Origin: Deltaproteobacteria bacterium
GTDB taxonomy: Bacteria; Myxococcota_A; Polyangia; Polyangiales; JADJMO01
Length of the DNA: 61,081 bases
Direction: 5' to 3'
Assembly (NCBI GenBank): GCA_016182965.1
Contig: JACPFM010000117.1
Span: 1-61,081, forward strand
The notes beneath the pieces were generated by a model. That model searched no databases. It had not been told where the DNA came from and saw nothing but the letters and a program-made list of their open reading frames with translations. Each line of letters starts with the position of its first letter. The stretch's first letter is position 1. Shown here piece by piece: positions 7,878 through 17,027 of this stretch. Both the position numbers and the translations under genes were made by a program.

Positions 7878-9917
7878 TCACTTGCCGTCGCGCGCGCAGC
7901 GGAACCCGAGGTGCTCGCCCGCCTTCGCCAGGTTGACTGCGCCTGCGGGAGCCGTCGCCTCGGTGAACTTGTCGCCGGGCTGGTCGAACTCGTCTTTGTC
8001 TCCGGCGATGTCGCCGCCGCGCACCATCTTGCCGATCTTCGTGTCGGTCGACGTCCACTCCTGCACGTTGCCGGCGAGATCGAGGTGACCGTACGGTCCG
8101 CGGTCCTTGCTGGAGGTCCCGACATCGAGCGGCGCCGCGCCCGAGCCCTTGCCGGCGGCGACGTCGGCCATCTTCGGCGTCCAGTCGTTGCCCCACGGGT
8201 ACTTGCGCTTGTCGGGGCCCGCGACCGCGGCGTCCCACTCCTGCGCGGTCGGCAGGCGCGCGTCGAGCGCACGGCAGAAGTCCTCCGCGGATTCGTAGGT
8301 GACCCACGTGATCGGCAGCGTGCCGTTGGCGCCGCCGACCTTGAGCGTGTCGCCCTCGAGGGGCTTCTTCGCCTTCTTGCCCGCCTTGACGACGTAGCGC
8401 GCGAACTCCTCGCGCGAGACCTCGTGCTTCTGCAGCGAGAAGCCCTTGTCGCCGACCGGGAGGAACGGGTTGTGATCGTCGACCCACTCGGCGAGCGAGG
8501 GCTCCTTCGGCTCGTCTTTCTTCGTCTCGGGCTTCTTCTTCTTGTCGTCGTCGTCGGGGCCGACCTTCCCGGCCGGGTCGACCTGCGGGGTCGGCGGCTT
8601 GGGCCACGCGACGGCGGCGATGACGCCGCCGACCGCGAGCACCCCCACGAGGACGCCGGCGATGAGCGCGCCGTTGCCGCCCTTCTTGCCGGCCGATACG
8701 GGCGGCGCCACCGGCAACATCGCGCCGCTGACCGACGACCCGTGCTGGTAGGCGCCGGGCGCCGCGACCTGCGTGCCCATCGCGCCCGGAGGCGGCGACA
8801 GCGCCGGCGAGCCGAACGGGCTCGGACCGGGCATCGGCGTCGTGTACGGGCCGGGCGCCGGCGTGATCTGCGGGTTGGGATACGGCGTGTGCCCGGGGTT
8901 GAACCCCGGCGTCGCGTACAGCGTGGAGGGGTGCGGCGTCTGGCCGGGCGTCATGTTGACGACCGGCGGCGCCGTCTCGGCGGGCTGCGTCTGCGCGTGC
9001 ACGTTGGGCGGCGGCGGCGGCAGCGCGATCGGTCGCGAAATGGAGACGCTGAAGACGCCGGCGAGCTCGTGAACGGCCTGCGACGCGTTCTGGTAGCGCT
9101 CCTGCGGGTTGCGGGCGACGCAGCGCGCGAACCACAGGTCGAAGTTCGGCGGCAGGTGCACGCCGTACGCGCGCGCGCGCTCCACCGGCGAGGTGATCGG
9201 ATCCATGAGGATCTGCCGATAGAGCTGCTGCAGCGAGTCGCCGGTCCAGTAGCTTCCGCCGACGAGCATGCGGTAGCACACGAGGCCGATCGCCCAGATG
9301 TCCGTCGCCGGGGAGACGTGCCCCATGCGCTCGGTCTGCTCGGGCGCCATGTAGAGCGGCGTGCCGGCGGCCTGCGTCGCGTTGGTCTTCGCGCCCTCCT
9401 CGACGAGCTTCGCGATGCCGAAGTCGAGGATCTTCGCGCGGACGGTGCCGTCCTCGCGGAACGTCAGGTAGATGTTCTCGGGCTTCAGATCGCGGTGGAC
9501 GATGTTCTTCGCGTGCGCCTTGTCGAGCGCGCGGGCGACCTGCGCGAGGATGGCGACCGTCTCCTCGGGCGCGAGGCGCTGCACGCGCTCGAGGCGATCG
9601 CCGAGCTCTTCGCCCTTGAGCAGCTCCATCGTCAGGTAGGGCACCTGCGACGCCTGATCGAGGCCGGCGTCGAGCACCTCGACGACGTGCTCGGTCTCGA
9701 GCTCCGCGCCGATGAACACCTCGCGCTGGAAGCGCATGCGCGACTCGGCGGACTGCACGAGCGACGGGTGCATCAGCTTCAGCGCGCGGTGACGTCGCGT
9801 CGCCGTGTCCTCCGCCTCGTAGACCGCGCCCATCCCTCCGGCGCGAATCAGACGGACGACTCGATAGCGCCCGGCGAACATGTCGCCGGGACGCAGCTGC
9901 TGGAGCTCTTGGGCCAT
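7878..9917 (-). CDS. transmembrane Ser/Thr protein kinase with C-terminal FGE-sulfatase (SUMF1) domain
   Basis: A 679-residue PknB-type receptor kinase. The kinase domain spans residues 17-290: G-loop IRAGGMGAVYE, ATP lysine K47, VHRDLKPEN with catalytic Asp143, and DFG at 165-167; all key residues are present, so activity is expected. A Pro-rich linker (296-410) leads to one membrane helix at about 417-438. A charged stalk follows, then an FGE/SUMF1-type C-type-lectin-like domain (about 485-679) with ARLPTAQEWDAA, KYPWGN, GNVQEWT and HLGFRCAR, which would be outside the membrane. The formylglycine-generating cysteine pair is not obvious, so this copy may be a ligand-binding or structural sensor. 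The start is 16 bases after the upstream gene's stop. Confidence 0.9.
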   Translation of the reverse strand: MAQELQQLRPGDMFAGRYRVVRLIRAGGMGAVYEAEDTATRRHRALKLMHPSLVQSAESRMRFQREVFIGAELETEHVVEVLDAGLDQASQVPYLTMELLKGEELGDRLERVQRLAPEETVAILAQVARALDKAHAKNIVHRDLKPENIYLTFREDGTVRAKILDFGIAKLVEEGAKTNATQAAGTPLYMAPEQTERMGHVSPATDIWAIGLVCYRMLVGGSYWTGDSLQQLYRQILMDPITSPVERARAYGVHLPPNFDLWFARCVARNPQERYQNASQAVHELAGVFSVSISRPIALPPPPPNVHAQTQPAETAPPVVNMTPGQTPHPSTLYATPGFNPGHTPYPNPQITPAPGPYTTPMPGPSPFGSPALSPPPGAMGTQVAAPGAYQHGSSVSGAMLPVAPPVSAGKKGGNGALIAGVLVGVLAVGGVIAAVAWPKPPTPQVDPAGKVGPDDDDKKKKPETKKDEPKEPSLAEWVDDHNPFLPVGDKGFSLQKHEVSREEFARYVVKAGKKAKKPLEGDTLKVGGANGTLPITWVTYESAEDFCRALDARLPTAQEWDAAVAGPDKRKYPWGNDWTPKMADVAAGKGSGAAPLDVGTSSKDRGPYGHLDLAGNVQEWTSTDTKIGKMVRGGDIAGDKDEFDQPGDKFTEATAPAGAVNLAKAGEHLGFRCARDGK

Positions 9918-9933
9918 GGCGCCCCGAGTGTAG

Positions 9934-11691
9934 CTAGGAACCGGACTTCGCGCAGCGGAAGCCGATCCAGTACTTGGCCGCGCCGAAGTGCCAGCGGGCG
10001 AACGTCCTCATGTACTTGGATTCGATCTCCCAGTTCCCGCCGCGCACGACGTGCTCGGTGCCGCTGTAGGGGCCGGAGGGATTCACGAGCGGGCTGGCGG
10101 CGTACTTCCCCCAGTAGTCGAAGACCCACTCCTCGATGTTGCCGCCGAGGTCGTGCACGCCCCAGTAGCTGATGCCCAACGGATGCTTGCCCACCGCGGA
10201 CGTCCCGCTTCCGGAGCAGAAGGTGCCGGCGTCGTTCTTGAAGTCGGCCATCGAGCAGGTGGGAAGGTTGTTGCCCCACGGGTACTTGCGACCGTCGAGC
10301 CCGCGCGCCGCGTACTCCCACTCGGCCTCCGTCGGCAGGCGCTTGCCGGCCCACGAGCAGAACTTCTTCGCGTCGCTCCACTCGACACAGTTGACCGGGT
10401 GGGCGTCCTTCCCGCTCTTGTCGTAGTTGCAGTTGGTCGAGATGGAGTTGAGCGGCGTGAGACAAGCACCCGCCTGAACGCATTTGCGGTACTCGCCGAC
10501 GGTCGTCTCGTACTTGTCGATGGAGAAGCTCGCCAGGGTGACCTGATGCGTGGGGACGGCCTCGTTGTCCTCGATGCTGCCCTGCGTGAAGGTGCCGCCC
10601 GGGACCTTGATCATGGTGCCGAGGTCCGACGGGCCGGGCGTGAAGCTCGGGGGCGGCGCGGTGTACGTCGGGGACGGCGCGGTGGTGGGCGCCGGCGGCG
10701 CGTAGAACGCGGGGGTGGCGTTCGGAGACGGGCCGCTCGCGCAACGGAAGCCGAGCCACGTCTCGCGGCTCGTCGGATCGATCGGCTCACGACGCGCGGC
10801 GATCTGATCGGACGCAGAGGAGAGGTCGTACGCGCTCCCCTTCACGACGCGCTTGTTGCCGGTGAGCGGACCGCCCGGATCCTTCGCGGAGCCGCTCTTG
10901 AAGGTGCCGTACCAGTCCCAGACCCACTCCTCGACGTTGCCTGCCATGTCGTGCGCGCCGGCCGGCGACTTACCGGCGGGCTTCGAGCCGATGGGCGAGG
11001 TGCCCTCGCCGCAGCCCGCGGTCGTCGAGCCGGACTTCTCGGTCCAGTTCGCGTGCTTGCACGTGGGCGCGTCCATGCCCCACGGGTAGAGGTTCGAGTT
11101 CTTGCCGCGCGCGGCGAACTCCCACTCCGCCTCGGTCGGGAGGCGCTTGTTCTTCCAGAGGCAGTAGGTCGACGCCTCCTGGTAGGTGACGCAGTTCATC
11201 GGGTGCGCGGTGCGCGGGCTGCCGAAGTTGCACTTCGGCGCCGACGAGAGGAACGAAGAGGGCGGCGCGTTGCACACGCCGGTGTCGACGCACTTCTTGT
11301 ACTCCTCGGCCGACACTTCGTACCTGTCGATCGTGAAGTCGCTGACGGTGACCTGACGCACGGGGCTCGCGCCGGAGCTGATCGCGTCGCCCATCATGAA
11401 GGAGGCGCCCTTCACGACGACGCTCGAGCCTGCGTCGCCGGGGAGCTTCTTGTCGCCGACCTGCGGTCCGACCACGGGCGGAGGCTTCTGGCCGCCGCCG
11501 CCGCCGCCGGTCGCGCGACAGGTCGCGTCGCCCGGAGGGCCGGAGCTCACGTAGCCCGGCGGGCAGTCGCACGTGCTCGACGCGTTCAGCTGCCCGGGGG
11601 CACAGGACTTCGCGTGCGCGGGATCACCTGCGCTGAAGTACGCCACCGCGCCGAGAAAACCGAGACCGACCGAGCGTGCGAAGCGGGACAT
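9934..11691 (-). CDS. exported protein with two FGE-sulfatase (SUMF1) domains
   Basis: 585 residues. A signal peptide (1-27, ending in AHA) is followed by a short Cys-rich segment (CAPGQLNASSTCDCPPGY) and a Gly/Pro linker. Then come two tandem FGE/SUMF1 domains, about 88-320 and 360-585. Each has the family landmarks: MMGD or TQGS start, DRYEVS/DKYETT, RLPTEAEWE.AARG, YPWG, GNVEEWV/GNIEEWV, and GFRCA at the end. Such domains either oxidise a sulfatase cysteine or act as binding modules; no sulfatase is nearby. A GGTGGAGGA site precedes ATG 11691. It is the first gene of an operon with the kinase and epimerase. Confidence 0.88.
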   Translation of the reverse strand: MSRFARSVGLGFLGAVAYFSAGDPAHAKSCAPGQLNASSTCDCPPGYVSSGPPGDATCRATGGGGGGQKPPPVVGPQVGDKKLPGDAGSSVVVKGASFMMGDAISSGASPVRQVTVSDFTIDRYEVSAEEYKKCVDTGVCNAPPSSFLSSAPKCNFGSPRTAHPMNCVTYQEASTYCLWKNKRLPTEAEWEFAARGKNSNLYPWGMDAPTCKHANWTEKSGSTTAGCGEGTSPIGSKPAGKSPAGAHDMAGNVEEWVWDWYGTFKSGSAKDPGGPLTGNKRVVKGSAYDLSSASDQIAARREPIDPTSRETWLGFRCASGPSPNATPAFYAPPAPTTAPSPTYTAPPPSFTPGPSDLGTMIKVPGGTFTQGSIEDNEAVPTHQVTLASFSIDKYETTVGEYRKCVQAGACLTPLNSISTNCNYDKSGKDAHPVNCVEWSDAKKFCSWAGKRLPTEAEWEYAARGLDGRKYPWGNNLPTCSMADFKNDAGTFCSGSGTSAVGKHPLGISYWGVHDLGGNIEEWVFDYWGKYAASPLVNPSGPYSGTEHVVRGGNWEIESKYMRTFARWHFGAAKYWIGFRCAKSGS

Positions 11692-11748
11692 GTTCCTCCA
11701 CCTACGTTGCGCGCCGTGGGCGCGCGCCTGAATCGCGGACGTGTAGTC

Positions 11749-11776
11749 GAGACGTCGGAGACGTCGGAGACGTCGA
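11749..11776. repeat. 9-bp tandem repeat upstream of FGE operon
   Basis: Three near-perfect copies of GACGTCGGA occupy this stretch, about 60 bases upstream of the first gene of the FGE-kinase operon. Each unit carries the palindrome GACGTC, so spaced operator half-sites are possible, though this is inference. Confidence 0.5.
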
Positions 11777-11983
11777 CGGCCGAAGCCGCCGGGCAGGCGC
11801 AGCGAACGACGGGAAACCGAGCCCCGGCATTCACTGCCCCGTCCCGGAGGAGCGGGTGGGCGACTGCCGAGCGACCCTGGTCGTATCCGAGTCGGTCCCG
11901 TTCCCTCAAGCCTCCCGCCCGCGTCCCGGCTGCGGCACGCGTAGTGCCCTGATTTCCGTCGCGAAAGGAGCGACGACCCTTCC

Positions 11984-12295
11984 ATGCACATCAAGACCCC
12001 CAAGGCCGCGCCGCGCCGCAAGGACGACGGCGACGCCTTCCTCCCCGACCCGAACGGAGGCCCCGCACGCGCGCCCGACGACCTCGCGGAGCTCCTGTCG
12101 GAGGAGTACCTCGCCGCCGCGACCTCCGGCGAAGAGCAGGGCGAAAAGGAGCGGAACCAGATCGTTCCGGAAGAGCTCGGCGGCCCGTTCATCCAGTCCA
12201 GCTCGGAGGAAGAGCTCGCCGACGACGTCGACGAGATGAACCCGCTCGACGCGGAGGTCGAGCCGTTCCCTCGCGCCGTCGGCGGACGGTCGTGA
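11984..12295 (+). CDS. small acidic hypothetical protein
   Basis: A 103-residue soluble protein with a basic N-terminus (MHIKTPKAAPRRKDDGD) and a strongly acidic remainder rich in Glu, Asp and Pro (ELLSEEYLAAATSGEEQGEK, SSSEEELADDVDE). It is probably largely disordered and belongs to no family I recognise. A GAAAGGAG site lies 13 bases before the ATG. It is divergent from the FGE operon, and its TGA is five bases before the heptamer inverted repeat at 12300. Confidence 0.6.
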   Translation: MHIKTPKAAPRRKDDGDAFLPDPNGGPARAPDDLAELLSEEYLAAATSGEEQGEKERNQIVPEELGGPFIQSSSEEELADDVDEMNPLDAEVEPFPRAVGGRS

Positions 12296-12299
12296 CCTC

Positions 12300-12567
12300 G
12301 AGTCGTCAGTCGTCAGTCGTCAGTCGTCAGCCGAGACGGCCCGCGTCGGCGCCCGAGCTCGAGCGTGAGCGGCTGATCCGGTGTTGCCCTTCTGGGCGCT
12401 CGTCGCCGCACTGGCTTCGGAGGTCGAAGGTTCAAGGTCGAAGGTCGAAGGCGAGACGTCTCGCCCTGCCTCTTCCGACCTTCGACCGGGCGCGCACGAG
12501 CGGCGAGCGCGCCGAGATCCGCGAGACGCGTCTCGGCTGACGACTGACGACTGACGACTGACGACTC
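12300..12567. repeat. 39-bp perfect inverted repeat built of 7-bp units, with a nested inverted repeat
   Basis: Left arm 12300-12338: GA, four exact GTCGTCA units (12302-12329), G, CCGAGACG. Right arm 12529-12567: CGTCTCGG, C, four exact TGACGAC units (12538-12565), TC. The arms are perfect reverse complements over 39 bases, with 190 bases between them. The interior holds four GGTCGAA-type heptamers (12422-12449, one variant), a GGCGAGACGTCTCGCC palindrome and a partial inverse copy of the GGTCGAA unit near 12473-12487. The element fills the spacer between two convergent genes. TGA falls in all three plus-strand frames of the right arm and all three minus-strand frames of the left arm. Confidence 0.9.
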
Positions 12568-12578
12568 ACAACGACGAC

Positions 12579-14360
12579 TTACTTCTTCGCCGGCGGTGCG
12601 ACGGGCTTCTCGAGGAGCTTCACCGACTCGCGCGCGCCGTCGGCGAGCTTCTTGGCGCGGGCGGCGCGCGCGGCGTCCATGCCCTTCGCGCTCGCGACGG
12701 CGTCGAGCCGCGCGATGGCGTCGTCGTAGGCCTTCTTCGGATCGGGCGTCGGCGTGCCGTCCGGCGCGGGCTCGCCGCTGAACGTCTGGGCCGCGTCGAG
12801 CGCGAGCATCGCGGCGTCGAGCTGCGCCGCCTGTCCGACGGCGCCACCCTTCTTCGCCAGCGCGTCGAGCGGGCCGAGCTCGAAGCCGACCTTCGGCGCC
12901 GTCGCGGCCGGCGTCCCCGGCTTGGGAGGCGGCGCGGCGGCGGGACCCAGGAGCGCCTTGGCGACCGCGACGCGCAGCTGATCGATCGGCTCCTTCGGCG
13001 TCCAGGTCGCGATGGCCTCGGCGTCGGCGCGCGACCCGTAGGCCAGGGCGACCCGCACGCGCGCCAGCGCGACCGCGGACATGCGCCCCTCGGCGGCCTT
13101 CGCCTCCTTCGGATCGGGCTTCGCCTTCGCGGCCTTCGGGTCTTTCGTATCTTTCGTATCTTTCGTGTCTTTCGGTTTGGTTCCGGGCTCGATCTCGCGG
13201 CGGAGCGCCGAGGGGATGCCGCGGAAGGAGGCCATCGCGTCGAGCACCGCCGGCTCGAGGAGCGAGGCGGGGCTCACCCGCTCGAGCATCGCGTAGACCG
13301 TCCAGGGCGGGAGGGTCGCCGCGATCTTCGCCGCGTCGCCCGCGTCCTTCGGCGCGTCGGGGAGCATCGGGAGCAGGAGGTCGAGATCGCGCGTCGCCTT
13401 GGTCTCGAAGAACGGGCGCGACTTGAAGGGATCGACGATCTGCGCGAAGTGCGGCAGCGACTTGACGAGGATGCCGTCGCGGCGCGCGATGCCGAGCCCC
13501 TCCATCGCCGCGCCGCGCGCGCGATCGACGATCGGCATGGTGACCTCGTCGAGCTTCGCGTAGTAGCGGACCTCCAGATCGGGATCGTTCTTGGTGAGCG
13601 ACTTCAGCTCGTCGGGGAACGGCGTACCGCGCAGCGCCTTGGCCAGCGCGAGGCGCGCGGCGGCGATCTCGAAGGCGACGATGGCGGAGACCTCGTTGGG
13701 CGCGCCCTTCGTGAGGCCGATGGCGTCGTTCTCCTGCTTCTCGAGCGCCTCCTTCCACACGACCACCGTCTTGATGCCGGCTTCGGCCGCCTTCGGGTCG
13801 ACCTCCGCCTTCGCGAGGATGTCGAAGGCGCCCTTCTTCGGACGGAGCCGCGAGAGGCGCGACGCGCCGACGAACGCGCGCGCCGCCGCGAGGTGCTGGG
13901 GGAGCGCCTCCTTGCCGCGCGCGTCGAGCGTCGGCGCGAGGATCGCCTCGGCGCACACCATCGGCGAGAGCTGCGCGCGCACCAGCTCGGGCATCAGCGT
14001 CGGCACCTTGTCGCACGCCGACAGTGACGCGAGCGCCGCGTCGCGCGCCGCGCGATCGCCTTTGCGCTCCGCGGTCGCCGCCGCGGCGAGCGTCGCGAGC
14101 ACGCTCTTGCCGTCGGCGCACGCCGGGTCCTTCGGGTTCGGCGCGGGCAGGTCCTTCACGTACGGATCGCAGCTCGCGGGGGTGGGATCCACCTCGGGCG
14201 AGGCGATCGGGATCGGCGTGCTCTCGTCGGGCTTGTCCTTCGGCGCGACGTGCGTAGGGGGCTTCGCGGTCTGCGGCTGCGGAGTGGCACCTCCGCCGCA
14301 CGCGACGGCGAGAGCACCGAGGATCAGCGGAGAAACGCGGAGGGCGAGGGGCAGCGGCAT
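12579..14360 (-). CDS. Ala/Lys-rich lipoprotein of unknown function
   Basis: A 593-residue predicted lipoprotein: signal MPLPLALRVSPLILGALAVA with lipobox AVAC at about 18-21, followed by Gly/Pro/Thr linker. The body is Ala-rich and helical, suggesting TPR-like or other repeat packing, with a central disordered segment containing KDTKDTKDTKD. That segment is encoded by a 9-bp tandem repeat near 13138-13175. Two cysteines flank PYVKDLPAPNPKDPAC. The C-terminus is again helical and basic (PVAPPAKK). No enzymatic motif is visible. Its 3' end faces the heptamer inverted repeat at 12529. Confidence 0.7.
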   Translation of the reverse strand: MPLPLALRVSPLILGALAVACGGGATPQPQTAKPPTHVAPKDKPDESTPIPIASPEVDPTPASCDPYVKDLPAPNPKDPACADGKSVLATLAAAATAERKGDRAARDAALASLSACDKVPTLMPELVRAQLSPMVCAEAILAPTLDARGKEALPQHLAAARAFVGASRLSRLRPKKGAFDILAKAEVDPKAAEAGIKTVVVWKEALEKQENDAIGLTKGAPNEVSAIVAFEIAAARLALAKALRGTPFPDELKSLTKNDPDLEVRYYAKLDEVTMPIVDRARGAAMEGLGIARRDGILVKSLPHFAQIVDPFKSRPFFETKATRDLDLLLPMLPDAPKDAGDAAKIAATLPPWTVYAMLERVSPASLLEPAVLDAMASFRGIPSALRREIEPGTKPKDTKDTKDTKDPKAAKAKPDPKEAKAAEGRMSAVALARVRVALAYGSRADAEAIATWTPKEPIDQLRVAVAKALLGPAAAPPPKPGTPAATAPKVGFELGPLDALAKKGGAVGQAAQLDAAMLALDAAQTFSGEPAPDGTPTPDPKKAYDDAIARLDAVASAKGMDAARAARAKKLADGARESVKLLEKPVAPPAKK

Positions 14361-14519
14361 GGCGTCTGCCTATCCCAGACCCGGTCGCGCGTCGTTTGTT
14401 CCGCGCTCCCGCCCAGCCCGCACAGGGGCTGGTCACGGCCGGGCGCCGACCCTTAGACTCCGCCGCTTCGCGCGCGCCAGGCAATGTTACCGCGCGACCG
14501 CCGTCCACGTGGAGGACCG

Positions 14520-15440
14520 ATGAAGCCTCGATACGCCGCCGATTACCGAACGATCCTCTGGCTCTCGATGGCCGCCGCGAACGTCGTCGTGATGTGGATG
14601 ATGCCGAGCATCCGCGGCTGGCTCGTGCCGGTCGCGTGCTACTTCGCGCTCGCCGCCGGCGTCATCGCGCACAACCACAACCACTCGCCGACGTTCAAGA
14701 ACCGCACGGCGAACGATCTGCTCAACCACGTCGCCACGATCTTCTACGGCTTCGCCGCGTTCAACTGGATCCCGACGCACAACCTCAACCACCACAAGTT
14801 CCAGAACGCGCCCGGCGACGCGACGATCACCTGGCGCACCAGCAAGAAGCACAACGCGCTGGTGGCGTTCACCTATCCATTCGTGTCGATGGCCTACCAG
14901 GCGCCGCTCATCGACGCGTACGTGAAGGAGGCGAAGAAGAAGCGCCCGCAGCAGTACCGCTCGATCATGATCCAGCTCTTCATCTGCTGGGTGCTGCCGA
15001 TCGCGGTCACCCTCGTCGACTGGCGCGCGATGGTCGCGTGCGTCTGGATCCCGCGCTTCTTCTCGCTCTACACGATCATCTACTTCAACTACGGCCAGCA
15101 CGTGCACTGCGACCCGTACTCGAAGTGGAATCACTCGCGCACGTTCACCGGCAAGGCGCTCAACTTCCTGCTCTTCAACAACGGGCTGCACACGGCCCAC
15201 CACCTCAAGGCCGGCGCGCACTGGAGCACGCTCCCGAAGCTGCACGCCGAGATCGAGCACCACATCGATCCGTCGCTGGTGGTCCCGAGCTTCTGGACGT
15301 GGTTCTTCAAGTGCTACGTGCTCGCGCTCTTCAGCCCGAAATTCGGCACCCAGCAGGTCGGGCGTCCCGCGCACGAGCCCCCGGGCGCCGGCGAGGAGTC
15401 GAACCTCCCGCTCGGCGATCCCGAGCCCGAAGCGGCGTGA
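14520..15440 (+). CDS. membrane fatty-acid desaturase family protein
   Basis: A 306-residue integral membrane di-iron enzyme with all three histidine boxes: HNHNH at 51-55, HNLNHH at 87-92 and HTAHH at 224-228. Hydrophobic segments lie near 11-50, 70-85, 117-133 and 150-195. Family members insert a double bond, or hydroxylate, in acyl chains or acyl-lipids. Substrate and position cannot be read from sequence. The C-terminus ends in a Pro/Glu-rich tail. GGAGG six bases before ATG 14520 fixes the start. It is convergent with the rhomboid gene three bases away. Confidence 0.88.
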   Translation: MKPRYAADYRTILWLSMAAANVVVMWMMPSIRGWLVPVACYFALAAGVIAHNHNHSPTFKNRTANDLLNHVATIFYGFAAFNWIPTHNLNHHKFQNAPGDATITWRTSKKHNALVAFTYPFVSMAYQAPLIDAYVKEAKKKRPQQYRSIMIQLFICWVLPIAVTLVDWRAMVACVWIPRFFSLYTIIYFNYGQHVHCDPYSKWNHSRTFTGKALNFLLFNNGLHTAHHLKAGAHWSTLPKLHAEIEHHIDPSLVVPSFWTWFFKCYVLALFSPKFGTQQVGRPAHEPPGAGEESNLPLGDPEPEAA

Positions 15441-15443
15441 GCT

Positions 15444-16952
15444 TCAACCACGGCGCGGCACCAGGATCGCGCCGGCCAGCGCGCCGCCGAGCAGCCCGGC
15501 GACGTGCGCGGTGCCGCTGACGCCCGGCACCAGGCGATCGAAGACGAACTGCAGCGCCACCAGCACGCCGAAGAGGCGCAGCTCCTCGCGGCCGCGGCGC
15601 GACTTGCGCAGGTCCTCGCGCAGGGCGACCGCCGAGACGAGCGCGCCGCCGAGGCCGAAGATCGCGCCGGACGCGCCGACGAGGGTCTGCCCGCCTACGG
15701 TCATCGCCGCGACCCCGAGGCCGCTGGTGAGCGTCGCCGCGATCCAGATCGCGAGCATGCGCCCGCGACCGTAGAACGACTCGACGAAGCGCCCGAACAC
15801 GAGGAGCGCGTAGACGTTGAACAGGAGGTGCGGCAGCCCGTAGTGCACGAACGTCGACGTGAAGAGGTGCACCGCGCCGCGCGCGTCCTCGATCGGCAAG
15901 ATGAGGCCGCCCATGGCCCTGAGGTCCGCCGGGTTGGTCGTGCTGCCGTACGCGGCGATCACCAGGAACCAGGCGATCATCGCGGCGGCCAAAGACCACG
16001 TCGCCCAGGCGTTGAACTCGGTGAAGTCGGACAGCGGCGAAAGCGCCTGGGCGGCCGCCGCCTCGTGCCGGAGGCGTTCGATCAGGGCGCGCGCGCGCGC
16101 GTCGACGGCGGCGTTGGGCGGCTCGCGCGGGAGGTCGAAGCGCCCGCGCAGCTTCTCGATGGCACGTCGCGCCGCCGGATCGAGATCGCCGCGCGCGAGG
16201 GTCTTCGCGATCGTCACCCGCGCGCCGAGATCGTCGCCGGCGGCGAGCTGCGCGGCGGCCAGCGCGCGCTCGACCGTGCCGCGCGGGACGCGCTCCGCGA
16301 GCTCGCCGCCGAGCTTTCGCGTCGCCTCGACGTCGCCGAGCCCCGCGCACGCCTCGAGCGCGAGGATCGCGCGGCGCTCGGGATCGTCGAGCGTCGCGTC
16401 GTGCCGCTCGGCCTCCTCCACCGCCTCGATCACCTCGCCCTTCGTGCCGGTCATCGCCACCGCGCGGACGAAGACCGCCCCGACGCCGTGCTGCAGCATG
16501 CGCATGCGCCGCGACGGGATCGCCAGCGCGGCGCGGACCGCCGCGGCGTTGCCGGCGGCGTTCAGCGCGAGGAGCCGGTACCACTCCGCCACGACCGGAT
16601 CGTCACCGGCGCCGAGCTCCGCGATCGTCAGCTCGTCGACCTCACCGGTCGCGCGGATGTTGGCGAGCGCCGCGAGCGCGCGCGGTCGCCCGCCGATCGC
16701 GCCGAGCGGATGCAGCAGGGCGGCGAGCCGGGCGACCAAGAGCGCCCTCCGATCGTGACCTGCACGCGACAGGCGCTGCGCGGCGCGGTCGATGCGCAGC
16801 GGCGCGAGGATCAGCGCGATCAGCGCGCCGAAGGCGATCCACCCGGCGTGCGGCGGCCACACCCACCATCCGAGCGCCGAGATCGCGGCGACCGCGGCGA
16901 AGGCGATCCACCAGTCGAGCACCTGCCGCGCGCGCACGCCCAGCAGCCTCAC
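15444..16952 (-). CDS. rhomboid-family intramembrane serine protease with N-terminal helical-repeat domain
   Basis: 502 residues from GTG 16952. Residues 14-52 are membrane-spanning. Residues 60-300 form a soluble TPR-like helical region. The C-terminal third is the rhomboid core: STFVHYGLPHLLFNVYAL with the H..N pair of TM2, nucleophile Ser428 in GASGA, and catalytic His483 in TAHVAG. Rhomboids cleave single-pass membrane proteins inside the bilayer. The reading frame stays open upstream to the stop of the histidine-kinase gene and encodes a further hydrophobic stretch (TVLFGLTQLALLIF). The true start may be a CTG near 17018 with one more helix. Confidence 0.85.
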   Translation of the reverse strand: MRLLGVRARQVLDWWIAFAAVAAISALGWWVWPPHAGWIAFGALIALILAPLRIDRAAQRLSRAGHDRRALLVARLAALLHPLGAIGGRPRALAALANIRATGEVDELTIAELGAGDDPVVAEWYRLLALNAAGNAAAVRAALAIPSRRMRMLQHGVGAVFVRAVAMTGTKGEVIEAVEEAERHDATLDDPERRAILALEACAGLGDVEATRKLGGELAERVPRGTVERALAAAQLAAGDDLGARVTIAKTLARGDLDPAARRAIEKLRGRFDLPREPPNAAVDARARALIERLRHEAAAAQALSPLSDFTEFNAWATWSLAAAMIAWFLVIAAYGSTTNPADLRAMGGLILPIEDARGAVHLFTSTFVHYGLPHLLFNVYALLVFGRFVESFYGRGRMLAIWIAATLTSGLGVAAMTVGGQTLVGASGAIFGLGGALVSAVALREDLRKSRRGREELRLFGVLVALQFVFDRLVPGVSGTAHVAGLLGGALAGAILVPRRG

Positions 16953-17027
16953 GCAGAAGATGAGCAGCGCGAGCTGGGTCAGGCCGAAGAGGACGGTCGA
17001 GAGATCCAGGGCGGGCAGTGTACCCGG

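Noticed and set aside
9934..11691. Sulfatase-activating enzyme for a nearby sulfatase
   Set aside because: No sulfatase C-x-P-x-R motif was found in the window; a binding or structural role is as likely.
13138..13175. 9-bp tandem repeat resembling the heptamer arrays
   Set aside because: It lies inside a lipoprotein gene, has a period of 9 and encodes KDT units in frame, so it is a coding repeat and not related to the intergenic period-7 arrays.
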